Of a stretch of DNA of 64,000 nt, positions 17,290-26,212 are shown in pieces; position 1 is the stretch's first letter; each line of letters opens with the position of its first letter. The notes below the pieces were generated by a model. The model was not told where the DNA came from. It did not search any database and saw nothing but the letters and a program-made list of their open reading frames with translations. The stretch spans positions 62,001-126,000 of the IMG/VR virus record IMGVR_UViG_3300047200_000500, one strand, 5' to 3'. Made by a program: the position numbers and the translations under genes. The stretch comes from a virus.

Positions 17290-18129
17290 ATGAGTGATAG
17301 ACTTAATGCGTCTGTTGGCGGAAGTGTCGCTTTAAATGCGGCGTTTGCCAATAATGGTGTCCCTACTGACCCATATACTATTCGTGCTGTGAGGATTTAT
17401 AAGCAGTCGGTAAGAGAAGAAAATAAAGTTTTAGAAATATTAGTACCGCCACCTGGATCAACTGATTACCAATCTGTTTTTGATTCATTATTTCAAAGAG
17501 TACAAGATCCAACTGTTAGTGAAACTGGTGTATGTGGAACTGATATTGGTCCACATTATCTTCCAGGGGCATATGTATTGAATCTTAATTTGCCATGCGA
17601 TACATTTGAAGCTGGTGTTTATTTTGATGTCTGGTGTTTTGTTGGAGATCTAAATTGTTATACTGATCAGAGTGTTATTAACTGGGATGATGAGTCAATG
17701 TGGACTTGCCAGTGCAATAAGTTTTTTCTTAGTTCAGCCAACAATTGGCAAATGGATGATGATTTAACTAATATTAGGTTAGGATTTGACCCACTTGATT
17801 CAAAATTTATTCAACCAGAAAAGAGAATGTTAGAAGTTGGCATGATGCCTCTACCTTTATATGATTACGATTATAAGAAATTAGCACCATTAATACCTGC
17901 TTTAAGAGGTAAAATAACTATTGAAACTCAAAATTGTGAAACTATTGTCAATGATGCAGATATGAAAATTGGTCTCAGATCTGGCTCGTACAGATCAAAT
18001 CCATATGTGTTAAAATATTTACTTGATACCTCTAAATTCTTTAAAGGAACTTATAAATATAGAGTTTCAGTAGGATTACCTAATGGTGAGACTCGTGTTT
18101 CAGACAACTTTTATTTTACGGTGCGCTAA
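17290..18129 (+). CDS. Hypothetical virion-cluster protein, Cys-rich
   Basis: A 279-residue beta-rich protein (MSDRLNASVGGSVAL) with about ten Cys concentrated in residues 78-150 and near 218 (for example CFVGDLNCYTD, WTCQCNKFF). The final 80 residues look like an immunoglobulin-like fold (GTYKYRVSVGLPNGETRVS). It starts with an A-rich leader and overlaps the next gene by TAATG. A structural role is likely from position. No family was recognised. Confidence 0.62.
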   Translation: MSDRLNASVGGSVALNAAFANNGVPTDPYTIRAVRIYKQSVREENKVLEILVPPPGSTDYQSVFDSLFQRVQDPTVSETGVCGTDIGPHYLPGAYVLNLNLPCDTFEAGVYFDVWCFVGDLNCYTDQSVINWDDESMWTCQCNKFFLSSANNWQMDDDLTNIRLGFDPLDSKFIQPEKRMLEVGMMPLPLYDYDYKKLAPLIPALRGKITIETQNCETIVNDADMKIGLRSGSYRSNPYVLKYLLDTSKFFKGTYKYRVSVGLPNGETRVSDNFYFTVR

Positions 18130-18605
18130 TGAAAACTTTAAATCAAAACGGACTTAAAAAATTGGTTGAATATGTTAATGCTGAATATGATAAAAAATTT
18201 ATAATTAATAATGGATACCTTGAATTAGATGATAAATCTGAAATTATTATTGAAGATCTAAAAAAACATAATATATTATTAAAAGAATTTTCTCATGAAA
18301 AAGATTTAAAGAGATATGATGTTATAATAGAAGATACTCCTGTATCTTCAGTTCCAGAATTGGCATCAAATAAAACCAATATCGATAACAGTGGTAAAGA
18401 TTATAAAGATGAAAAAGATATGAAAGAAATGGTAAAACAAATATTACCATATTTATCTCAATATTTTCCAACTAAAGAAGAAATTAATGATGCTTTAAAT
18501 GATTTACGTGGTCAATTGGTTGATCCAATTGAATTAACTAATTTGTTTAAAGATATATCATTAAAAGTAAAGAAAGATCAAAGTAAGTTATCTAAGATAA
18601 AATGA
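18129..18605 (+). CDS. Hypothetical protein
   Basis: A 158-residue, strongly Lys/Asp/Glu-rich protein, predicted helical with coiled-coil tendency over the C-terminal half (EEINDALNDLRGQLVD). Coupled to both neighbours (TAATG upstream, ATGA downstream). No domain recognised. Confidence 0.58.
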   Translation: MKTLNQNGLKKLVEYVNAEYDKKFIINNGYLELDDKSEIIIEDLKKHNILLKEFSHEKDLKRYDVIIEDTPVSSVPELASNKTNIDNSGKDYKDEKDMKEMVKQILPYLSQYFPTKEEINDALNDLRGQLVDPIELTNLFKDISLKVKKDQSKLSKIK

Positions 18606-18865
18606 AATTAGATAGTTTAAATAAAAATAATATTAGTCTTGGGTTGAAAAAGACTAATCCATCATTTAGTGTTCCTATGTCTAATAGTTTAGTAATTAAT
18701 AATAAGATGAAGCAGGATGAAAAAGAAAATGAAAAAAGTAATGTCTCTACTGTTGATCAAGCATTAAGAACTAAAAAAATAATTGATACCCAAACGATAA
18801 GTGATCCAAACAGAAATATTCCAGATATTAGAAGACCACCTAATATTAATAACATACCAGCATAA
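18602..18865 (+). CDS. Hypothetical small protein
   Basis: An 87-residue, low-complexity Asn/Lys/Ile-rich protein (MKLDSLNKNNISLGLKK), probably disordered, ending RRPPNINNIPA. The ATG overlaps the upstream stop (ATGA at 18602-18605). It precedes the sigma-like gene by 40 bp. No function can be proposed. Confidence 0.55.
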   Translation: MKLDSLNKNNISLGLKKTNPSFSVPMSNSLVINNKMKQDEKENEKSNVSTVDQALRTKKIIDTQTISDPNRNIPDIRRPPNINNIPA

Positions 18866-18905
18866 CACCTTATCAAATCTAAATAAAGCATCAGGAGATA
18901 TTAAG

Positions 18906-20840
18906 ATGGAACTCATTGATCGTCTCAAAATAATACTTGAAGCACCAGGAGATAATGAAGATATTGATGATGTTATTGATTCAGAGCCAGAAGTTGATGA
19001 AGGCGATACTGATGTCAAAGTTGATGATAATGCCGAGGCTGCAGCTGATGAGGAAAAATCTGAAGTTGAACAATTAATTGATAAAGAAAAAGGCGTAATT
19101 GATTGGACTGGCATACCTAATCCAATGCCGGGTAAAACTCTTTCTGACTTAAAGGGATCTAAGGTTAAAGGCATACCTGCTGTTAAATTGCCATTGGAAA
19201 ATGGTTGGACCAAAGAAGAAGTTATATCAGCACTCAAACCAACTATAATTTATTTTGCTAAGAAATATTCAACTCCAACATTTAATGTTGAGGAAGCTAT
19301 TGCTGAACAGATGACCGGAGTACTTGAAGCTCTTAAAAATGATAAAGGAATTGCACCATTTACTTCACATGTATACCGTTATCTTTCAACATCCGCTCAA
19401 AGAGGTGCTGGTAAGGCTTCTAATATTTCTGGTGTCCCACAAACTAAAGGCGGTAAGTATGATCACTTAGCCGCTTCTAGAGCAGCGGTTAGTGCTGATG
19501 CTCCAATGCCTGGAGATGCCGAAGAAACTTATTCTAGTCAGATCTCTAGCCATTATGATCAAGCTGGTGAATTGGCTAGTAAACAGAGAACAATGACTAA
19601 ATTGATTTCCCATTTATTAAATGCCCCTTCTGTTGGTCTTTCAGAAAAAGAGAAACTTGTTTTAATGGCAACTTATGGTATAGGACAAGATGGTAAAATT
19701 GGCGAACCGAAGACTAGTAAAGAAATAGCTGATGCTTTAGGCGGAGTTTCTGTTGTAAGAATTAGTCAAATTAGAACTGGTGCACTCGCTAAAATTCAAG
19801 AATATGTCCAAGCTCGCAAGTTTAAAGATGAAGGCCAAGCAGCACAATCTCTTGGCATTGAAGAATCTAAACTTATTGCTATTGCTGAAGCTTTTGCAAG
19901 AATTATAAAAGAGACGATTCAACTTGAATATGAAATGTATTCCGAAAGACAAATAATTGAAATGAAGACAGATTATCGTGGAAGAAGCGAATCTGTTAAA
20001 ATTCATGTTAATTCTGATACATATGAAGTTGAAAATGCATTAAATGAAGAGAATGAAAGTATACTTGGACATGTAACTGATGAAATATTAAATGAAGCAG
20101 TTGATCTGGCAAGAGCTAAAACTTCAGGTCAATATTTTGCCGAAATGGTCAACAATGTTATAAGTATGCAGGCACAACCAGTTCTTGCCACTATAAATAA
20201 TACTATTTCTAAAGGTGAAATTCCATTCATTTATGTTAATAAGCCAGGAGTAGAAAGGGCAATGGGTGCCGCTGAGAAAGCAGTATTTGGCAAAAGATTT
20301 AATGGGAAATATTATGGTGGTGGGGCATCAAGGATAAATGCTTGGTATTATCAAAATGATGCTGCTGAACAAGTCAATAAAATGCATGAAATAATGGCAA
20401 ATAAAGGATTTGCAGAGTTCAAGGCCGATAGTTCTGGTAAGACAATGAGTGAAGATATCAACCAGGAAACTTTAAAGCCTGGATCATATTCAACTGAAGT
20501 AAGAGTGCCATATTTGGATGGTAGTGGTAGTACCACATATAATGTTGTTTTTGATATATATGGTCAATTTTTAGAAGAACTTGATATAAAAGCAATAGAT
20601 GATGTTGATACTGGTGAAATGAATATCGATCTTGTTACTGTTAATTTAGATGAAATAGAAAAGAAAGTAAATGAGAAAATAAAGTCTCGTGAAATTAGAT
20701 CTATGTCATATGATAAAGATAGACTTAAGCAACTTCAAGATATGGTTGCAAACGATGAAGAACACCAAGCAAAAATTCATAAATTCGAAAATCAATTTGC
20801 TGATTTACAACCACCAGATAAAGAAGATGGGAAAAGCTGA
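18906..20840 (+). CDS. Sigma-70-like protein with extended C-terminus and [LI]xE leader
   Basis: From ATG 18906 (CAGGAGA upstream) the product has 644 residues. Residues about 126-160 resemble sigma region 2 (acidic helix, then PFTSHVYRYLSTSAQRG), and residues about 243-298 match region 4: GLSEKEKLVLMATYGIG followed by a helix-turn-helix (TSKEIADALGG, VVRISQIRTGALAKIQ). Both suggest RNA polymerase binding and promoter recognition. The last 350 residues have no known domain. The N-terminus is MELIDRLKIILE-APGD, an [IL]-x-E site like that cut by T4 gp21 protease, hinting at packaging in the head. The reading frame probably continues beyond the TGA in another frame to 20941. Confidence 0.65.
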   Translation: MELIDRLKIILEAPGDNEDIDDVIDSEPEVDEGDTDVKVDDNAEAAADEEKSEVEQLIDKEKGVIDWTGIPNPMPGKTLSDLKGSKVKGIPAVKLPLENGWTKEEVISALKPTIIYFAKKYSTPTFNVEEAIAEQMTGVLEALKNDKGIAPFTSHVYRYLSTSAQRGAGKASNISGVPQTKGGKYDHLAASRAAVSADAPMPGDAEETYSSQISSHYDQAGELASKQRTMTKLISHLLNAPSVGLSEKEKLVLMATYGIGQDGKIGEPKTSKEIADALGGVSVVRISQIRTGALAKIQEYVQARKFKDEGQAAQSLGIEESKLIAIAEAFARIIKETIQLEYEMYSERQIIEMKTDYRGRSESVKIHVNSDTYEVENALNEENESILGHVTDEILNEAVDLARAKTSGQYFAEMVNNVISMQAQPVLATINNTISKGEIPFIYVNKPGVERAMGAAEKAVFGKRFNGKYYGGGASRINAWYYQNDAAEQVNKMHEIMANKGFAEFKADSSGKTMSEDINQETLKPGSYSTEVRVPYLDGSGSTTYNVVFDIYGQFLEELDIKAIDDVDTGEMNIDLVTVNLDEIEKKVNEKIKSREIRSMSYDKDRLKQLQDMVANDEEHQAKIHKFENQFADLQPPDKEDGKS

Positions 20841-20941
20841 AAAAGGATGTTAACGGTAAAGTGACTGATGAAGATGGCAAAGGATATGTAAAGGATGAAA
20901 ATTCTTCACATTATAAATTAAAAGTGATGTATTTAATTTAA
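20831..20941 (+). pseudogene. Probable displaced C-terminus of the sigma-like protein
   Basis: After the TGA at 20838-20840, the -1 frame continues open from 20831 to a TAA at 20939-20941, directly abutting the GTG of the helicase gene. It encodes a hydrophilic tail (KLKKDVNGKVTDEDGKGYV...) with the same codon style as the gene upstream. One extra A in GGGAAAA (20829-20835) would join the two frames. There is no phased -1 slippery heptamer here, so a one-base deletion (real or a sequencing error) is the best explanation. Confidence 0.5.
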
Positions 20942-22912
20942 GTGTTAATAACTTTATTAGATAATCATAAAATCCAGTTGTCTCAAGTATTTCCTCAACA
21001 AGAGGAAGTATTTGTAAAGCATTTTAGTGTTCGTGATCCTAAGGCTATATATTCAAGATCTGCCATTAGAGGAGGTGGGGGTTGGGATGGTGTGTGGCGT
21101 AAGTATAATAAAAATAATCAAACTTTAAGACGGCCATTTTTAGCTGAATTGGTACAACTGTGTAAAGAAAACAATTTTCCATATGAAATAATTGATAGCA
21201 GAGAAAAATCAAAATATCCAAGACCATCGGTTGGATCATTTGATAACGCTTTAATTGATGGTATTGAATTACGAGAAAATCAAATTGATGCATTAAATGC
21301 TGTTTCAATGTCTGGTGATGTCGAAAAAGATTTAATTTCTGAGACAGGAATGATTCATCACGCTACAGGGTCAGGCAAAACTGAAAGCTTAGCTGGGATT
21401 ATTAAATTATTCAGATGTCCAACAGTAATCATAACTGAACAAGTAGTAGTGTTGGATCAAATAATGAAAAGAATAATTCTTAGAAATGTTGTCCATAACA
21501 ATGATATTGGCCTTTTTACATCTGGGTTTACACCAGATAATAATTTGGTAATTGTTGGATCAATACAGGCATTACAAACCCCTGTAAAACCAAAATGGGC
21601 TGAATTTAATATTAGATTATCAACTATAGAAAGTGATTTCAAGAAATTAATGTTATCTGATTATGAAAAAGCTGTTGATTCTATTGGCAAGGCTAATGCT
21701 AATCATTGGTTTAAATCAATAATGATTGATAAGTTTAAAACTAAATTTATTAAAGATAATCTAATCTTTAAAAATTATGTTGATTGGACTAAGGAAAGTG
21801 ATTGGAATGATATTACATTTGTTGATGTAGTGTTAAATAACAAGGAATTATTAAATTTATTGGATAAAAATGAACGAGAATTGTTTAGTATTGATATATC
21901 TGTATTGAATAAAAATGAACGAGGACTGTTTAATGTTAATGCGTCTGGAGATTTCTCAAAATATGTTGAAAAAGCAATCCAAATATTTCAACCAATTGTA
22001 AAAACTAAATATTTTGATATAGCAATGAAAGGATATCATTCAAGGTTTGCAAAATCGGAATTAATACAGAGGTTGGTTAATAAATGTGAGATGTTAATGA
22101 TAGATGAGGCTGACAAAGGTTCGTCAAAATATTATGAACCATTATTCAATAATTGGTTTAATGGCAGATATATATATGGTTTTTCAGCAACACCTTATGA
22201 TAAGGATAAACCAGTTGAGAAATTGTTGTTGAGGGAACGATTTGGATCAATATTATCAATTGCTAATAGAAAGGACATGACAGAAATTGGTGCCATTCAA
22301 CCAATAAAATTCTACATGATTCAACATGGTAAAGAAGACCCATTAGATAAAACAGCGTTTGATATAGCTGAAAAACGAGAAATAATTGAAAATGAGGAAT
22401 TTCATAAAAAGATTATATCTATTATTAATTCGTTTCCAAATGAAAATTTTTTAATATTAGTTGACACTGCTGCGGTTGAGATATTGGGCGATATTTTAGA
22501 AAGTAAAATTCCTGGATCAGTGTTTATATCCGGCACTACAATTCGTTCTAAAAGAAATATTGCATTAAAAAATTTTGAAGAAAAAAAACTTAGAATTTTG
22601 ATAGGATCAAAAATTGTGAAACGCGGCCTAGACCTCCAAGGAGGTGCCGATAATGTCATCATGTTAGGTGCTGGTAAAAAAGAATCCAACATTGACCAGA
22701 TTATCGGAAGAGCAGTTAGAAAAACGAAAAGAGGTTGGAGCAGGGTTTTTGCATTTTACATGACTGGCAATTATTATTTGTTAACGCATTCAAGAAGACA
22801 ACTTAAGTTCATGATTGGTTTGAAAGAGTATCCGATTACAGTAGTATATGGCGGAAAACAGGTCCCTGGTGATCATTTTGTTAAAAAGAGGTACAATATA
22901 AGGTTATGCTAA
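20942..22912 (+). CDS. uvsW: UvsW-like SF2 DNA helicase with central insertion
   Basis: A 656-residue superfamily 2 helicase. Motifs: ATGSGKT (Walker A, about 141-147), DEAD (about 387), SATPY (about 414-418), and QIIGRAVRKTKRG (motif VI, about 586-598). T4 UvsW (503 residues) unwinds recombination intermediates and R-loops and switches replication mode. This copy has about 150 extra residues between Walker A and DEAD, including a partial duplication (KNERELF / KNERGLF). The GTG start at 20942 directly follows a stop, so no longer N-terminus is possible in this frame. It sits just before gp55. Confidence 0.8.
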   Translation: MLITLLDNHKIQLSQVFPQQEEVFVKHFSVRDPKAIYSRSAIRGGGGWDGVWRKYNKNNQTLRRPFLAELVQLCKENNFPYEIIDSREKSKYPRPSVGSFDNALIDGIELRENQIDALNAVSMSGDVEKDLISETGMIHHATGSGKTESLAGIIKLFRCPTVIITEQVVVLDQIMKRIILRNVVHNNDIGLFTSGFTPDNNLVIVGSIQALQTPVKPKWAEFNIRLSTIESDFKKLMLSDYEKAVDSIGKANANHWFKSIMIDKFKTKFIKDNLIFKNYVDWTKESDWNDITFVDVVLNNKELLNLLDKNERELFSIDISVLNKNERGLFNVNASGDFSKYVEKAIQIFQPIVKTKYFDIAMKGYHSRFAKSELIQRLVNKCEMLMIDEADKGSSKYYEPLFNNWFNGRYIYGFSATPYDKDKPVEKLLLRERFGSILSIANRKDMTEIGAIQPIKFYMIQHGKEDPLDKTAFDIAEKREIIENEEFHKKIISIINSFPNENFLILVDTAAVEILGDILESKIPGSVFISGTTIRSKRNIALKNFEEKKLRILIGSKIVKRGLDLQGGADNVIMLGAGKKESNIDQIIGRAVRKTKRGWSRVFAFYMTGNYYLLTHSRRQLKFMIGLKEYPITVVYGGKQVPGDHFVKKRYNIRLC

Positions 22913-22943
22913 TATTGACATGATTTAATAAGTAAATAATTTT

Positions 22944-25019
22944 ATGACGAATTCGGTGAAAAAAGCTAAGGAAATCATTCCTACGCTTTCAGAAAAATCT
23001 TTACCATCTCTAGCGTTAGAACCTAAGATTAAGCCTAAGAACCATTATTTTGATAATGATTTGGTTCAAGAAATTTTAAAAAGATATGTTGCTCGTGGGT
23101 GCGTTGACATAGAATTACGTGATGAAATAATGCACCATGCTGAAGAATTGATAAGACAAGTAATCAGAGCGCATAATTTTGAACATATTTTTCCAAATAG
23201 AGACAGTTCATCAGCATTAGAATTATTCCAAGTGGCCTATTGTGTATCGTTAGATACCATGTTATTCACTGACAATGGGATAATGAAAATAAATGATATA
23301 ATTAATAACAGTTTTAATAGACAAATACTTTGTAATGGATTAATTGGAGAAATTGATATCATGGTAAATGGAATTAATGGATTATCAAAAGCTAATAAAT
23401 ATTGCTTAAGAAATAATATTAAAACAAAAAAGATTAAAATTAAATATGATTATGAATTGGAATGTACTAATGATCATCCAATTTTAGTTTTAAAACCTGA
23501 TGGGCATAAATGGATAAATGCTGGTGATCTTAAGAAAAATGATTATGTTGGTTTACAATATAATCAAAATATTTGGATTAATAATAATAAAATAGATTTT
23601 AAACCATTAACTAAAGGTGGTACCACTTACATGTGGAATCCACCTTCAGAATGGACTGAAGAATTAGCATATATAGTAGGATTAGTAGTCTCAGAAGGAT
23701 CAGTTGAGGATTATAGAATTGTAATTTATAATGGAGAAGTAAATGAAATATTACAAAATAATAATTGCGGGCTAATTATTAAATATGATGGTAATCTTAC
23801 TAATGCGATAGGATGTATAAGGTTTGCAGAATTTATAAAATGGTTAGGGATTAGCAATAGTGCATTAACAAAAAAAATTCCAGAGCAAATTTTGAAATGT
23901 TCTAAGAATATTATATCATCATTTTTGTCAGGAATGTTTGATGGTGACGGTCATTCTAATAAAAGCAATGGAAGAGTTGGATATACATCATCTTCAAAAA
24001 TTTTAATTGAACAATTAAGAATGTTGATGTTAAACTATGGAATAGTAACCCAAAAAAGTGCAGATAATAGGAAATTCAGTTTGTTTAGAAATAAAAAATG
24101 TGACAAGCATACATCATGGCAAGTATTATTTCCAACAATTGATTCAATGATATTTTATAATGAAATAGGATTTAAAATAAAACGAAAGCAAAATAATAAA
24201 GTGAAATTGTCAGATATTCCATTTAGATATTTATATGGTCACTATAAACAACATACTGGAAATATTCTTAAATATATTAAAAAATTAGATCGTAAATGTT
24301 TAAAACCAAGAGATATAATTACACCTAAAATATTATCAAGATTGTTATTGGTTAAATCAGCTATTAATACTGAATCTTATAAATATTTATCTGAAAGATT
24401 ATCTGAATGTTCTGGTAATAATAAGATAATATGGTTGCCAGTCAAGGAAATAAATGACAGCATATCAGATGTCATTGATATTACAGTTCCACTTGAAAAC
24501 AATTTTGTAGCCAATGGTATAATAACCCATAATTGCCAGATCGAGAAAGTTTTATATAAATATGATCCACAACCAGGATCACCAAAATTATTCAATTTAT
24601 GGAGCCAGGTAAGCAAGACGCGAATTTTGGCATACTTGAAAAAAGAGAAAAGAGACAAAAAGAATGTCGTGAGTTATAAAGATTTCTTAAACAGAAAACA
24701 GAAAATCAAATTAAAAAATTCAACAGATATTGATTTGTGGTTAAAAGAAGCAAGGGAGATGTTAGAATATAATGAAGATTTTTTAAAGATAGTAGATGCA
24801 ATAGAAAAAATTTGGTATGATGATGAAAAATCTCATGATGGACTAATATCAAAAATTGAAAAGACTAGTGGAAAGAACAGGAATATAATAAGCCATTTTT
24901 TCAAAACAATAAGGATAAGAAGAGATGAGTTTACGGTTAATTTACTTGAAGTTAAAGACCCTAAAGATCCTGATGCTAGTGATGTAGAAGATTTCTTTTA
25001 TATTGACCATGATCAATAA
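22944..25019 (+). CDS. 55: Late transcription sigma factor gp55, interrupted by an intein
   Basis: The 691-residue precursor consists of a 99-residue N-extein, a 431-residue intein and a 161-residue C-extein, giving a spliced protein of 260 residues (T4 gp55: 185). The joined exteins read LFQVAY-CQIEKVLYKYDP and continue FNLWSQVSKTRILAYLKKEK, which resembles T4 gp55 (EASIKGLHNFD and [20 protein letters not shown]), the sigma region 2 core-binding part. gp55 directs host RNA polymerase to late promoters with gp33 and the clamp. The C-terminal ~100 residues are an extension with acidic end. The start lies 5 bases after a GTAAATA box. Confidence 0.8.
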   Translation: MTNSVKKAKEIIPTLSEKSLPSLALEPKIKPKNHYFDNDLVQEILKRYVARGCVDIELRDEIMHHAEELIRQVIRAHNFEHIFPNRDSSSALELFQVAYCVSLDTMLFTDNGIMKINDIINNSFNRQILCNGLIGEIDIMVNGINGLSKANKYCLRNNIKTKKIKIKYDYELECTNDHPILVLKPDGHKWINAGDLKKNDYVGLQYNQNIWINNNKIDFKPLTKGGTTYMWNPPSEWTEELAYIVGLVVSEGSVEDYRIVIYNGEVNEILQNNNCGLIIKYDGNLTNAIGCIRFAEFIKWLGISNSALTKKIPEQILKCSKNIISSFLSGMFDGDGHSNKSNGRVGYTSSSKILIEQLRMLMLNYGIVTQKSADNRKFSLFRNKKCDKHTSWQVLFPTIDSMIFYNEIGFKIKRKQNNKVKLSDIPFRYLYGHYKQHTGNILKYIKKLDRKCLKPRDIITPKILSRLLLVKSAINTESYKYLSERLSECSGNNKIIWLPVKEINDSISDVIDITVPLENNFVANGIITHNCQIEKVLYKYDPQPGSPKLFNLWSQVSKTRILAYLKKEKRDKKNVVSYKDFLNRKQKIKLKNSTDIDLWLKEAREMLEYNEDFLKIVDAIEKIWYDDEKSHDGLISKIEKTSGKNRNIISHFFKTIRIRRDEFTVNLLEVKDPKDPDASDVEDFFYIDHDQ
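23241..24533 (+). mobile_element. Intein with LAGLIDADG homing endonuclease in gp55
   Basis: The insertion begins with Cys (CVSLDTMLFTDNGIMKI, block A) and contains a block B (LECTNDHPILVL), two LAGLIDADG-type motifs (AYIVGLVVSEG and SGMFDGDG), and ends FVANGIITHN followed by extein Cys (blocks F and G). All residues needed for class 1 protein splicing (Cys1, TxxH-like NDHP, His-Asn, Cys+1) are present. The intein is 431 residues and lies in the sigma region 2-like core of gp55, so splicing is presumably required for late transcription. The endonuclease looks intact. Confidence 0.9.
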
Positions 25020-25029
25020 AATATAAATT

Positions 25030-25611
25030 ATGGCTATTCCTAAGTCAGTTCGTGAAAGGATTCATCGTAAGGTTAGGGGTAAAAAAGTAACTCCTGATAG
25101 CGTTAATATAGCAGGAAGAATAGCGGTCAAAAAAACTGCCGATAATGATCCTAATATCAGTGACATAGATGAAAAGAAATTTGCCGAAGATATAGTTAAA
25201 TTTTACAGGGGTGGTGAACCAATGATTGATGAGGATGTAATAGGATTTATTGATATATTAATTGATGAATCTATAAAAATGGAAGGTAAGCATCCTTTAA
25301 AGGTGGAACGTTTAAATGAAATGAAAGAAATAGTTAAGAGTAAATTAATTGAATCAACCGATAAATCTGAAATTGAACTGAATTTTAAAATAACCACAAA
25401 AGATAAATCTACTGCTCAAGGATTAAAAGACCTTATTCACACTCTTTCTGGCTTAGGCGGAGCAGGATGTAGCAGAGAAGTAAAATTATATTTTGACGGT
25501 GATGGACATAATAGATTTAAGATAGATGAATTTTCAACAATTGGTGCCGAATTGTCAGATAACAAATGTGATATGGATAAAGATATAATTAATATTGGAT
25601 CATTCGATTAG
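25030..25611 (+). CDS. Hypothetical protein upstream of terminase
   Basis: A 193-residue protein with a basic N-terminus (SVRERIHRKVRGKKV), an acidic centre and a C-terminal Gly-rich turn (LIHTLSGLGGAGCSREVKLYF). No family recognised. The ATG is preceded by AAAATATAAATT without a Shine-Dalgarno. It lies between gp55 and the terminase pair; a gp33-like co-activator position is possible but sequence similarity was not seen. Confidence 0.6.
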   Translation: MAIPKSVRERIHRKVRGKKVTPDSVNIAGRIAVKKTADNDPNISDIDEKKFAEDIVKFYRGGEPMIDEDVIGFIDILIDESIKMEGKHPLKVERLNEMKEIVKSKLIESTDKSEIELNFKITTKDKSTAQGLKDLIHTLSGLGGAGCSREVKLYFDGDGHNRFKIDEFSTIGAELSDNKCDMDKDIINIGSFD

Positions 25612-25621
25612 TAAATAATAT

Positions 25622-26212
25622 ATGACTGAAGAACTATCAGAACAGCCACTAGATCCAGACTTGCAATCATTGATGAATGAACTTGGCAAAGTTGAAGGTG
25701 AAATACCAAAGCCTGATATATCCAAATTAGAAGATATCAAGGTTGATGTAAAACAAGAAGAAAAAATTGATGTAAAACCAGAAGATAAACTTGTAGAATT
25801 AAAATCTGAAATAATAAAAGATGCTGAAATTAATGAGATGAGTGAATTTGAACTTAAAAAGGCAAGGATTCAAGAAAGATTGATTGGTTTAATTGATACT
25901 CATTGTGATAGTGCTACAAGAATTATAGAAGATGTAGAATCTGATAGAACTAAATGTGATGATGTATACAGCATATTATTTGCAAAATTGCAAAATAATG
26001 ATTATAGAGCATCTGATGCTGCGGCTATTACTACTGTCCTGCAAGTTAAGGCTGATATAACTAAAACTAGAGCAAATATGATGGATTCTGTAGCTAAATT
26101 ACTTGGATCACTTAAAAATAATAATACAATTAACACAGGTGATTCAAATTCTGATGGATTATCACAAGAAGAAGTTAATAGATTATTAGATAGGCCAAGT
26201 GGTACTAAGTGA
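25622..26212 (+). CDS. Probable small terminase subunit gp16-like
   Basis: A 196-residue, acidic, largely helical protein directly upstream of the large terminase and overlapping it by GTGA. Residues about 85-175 form long helices (ARIQERLIGLIDTHCDS, then TTVLQVKADITKTRANM), compatible with the coiled-coil oligomerisation domain of T4 gp16 (164 residues), which recognises DNA and stimulates gp17. Residues 1-80 are low complexity with Lys-Pro-Glu repeats. The call rests on position and helical character, not on a strong signature. Confidence 0.6.
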   Translation: MTEELSEQPLDPDLQSLMNELGKVEGEIPKPDISKLEDIKVDVKQEEKIDVKPEDKLVELKSEIIKDAEINEMSEFELKKARIQERLIGLIDTHCDSATRIIEDVESDRTKCDDVYSILFAKLQNNDYRASDAAAITTVLQVKADITKTRANMMDSVAKLLGSLKNNNTINTGDSNSDGLSQEEVNRLLDRPSGTK

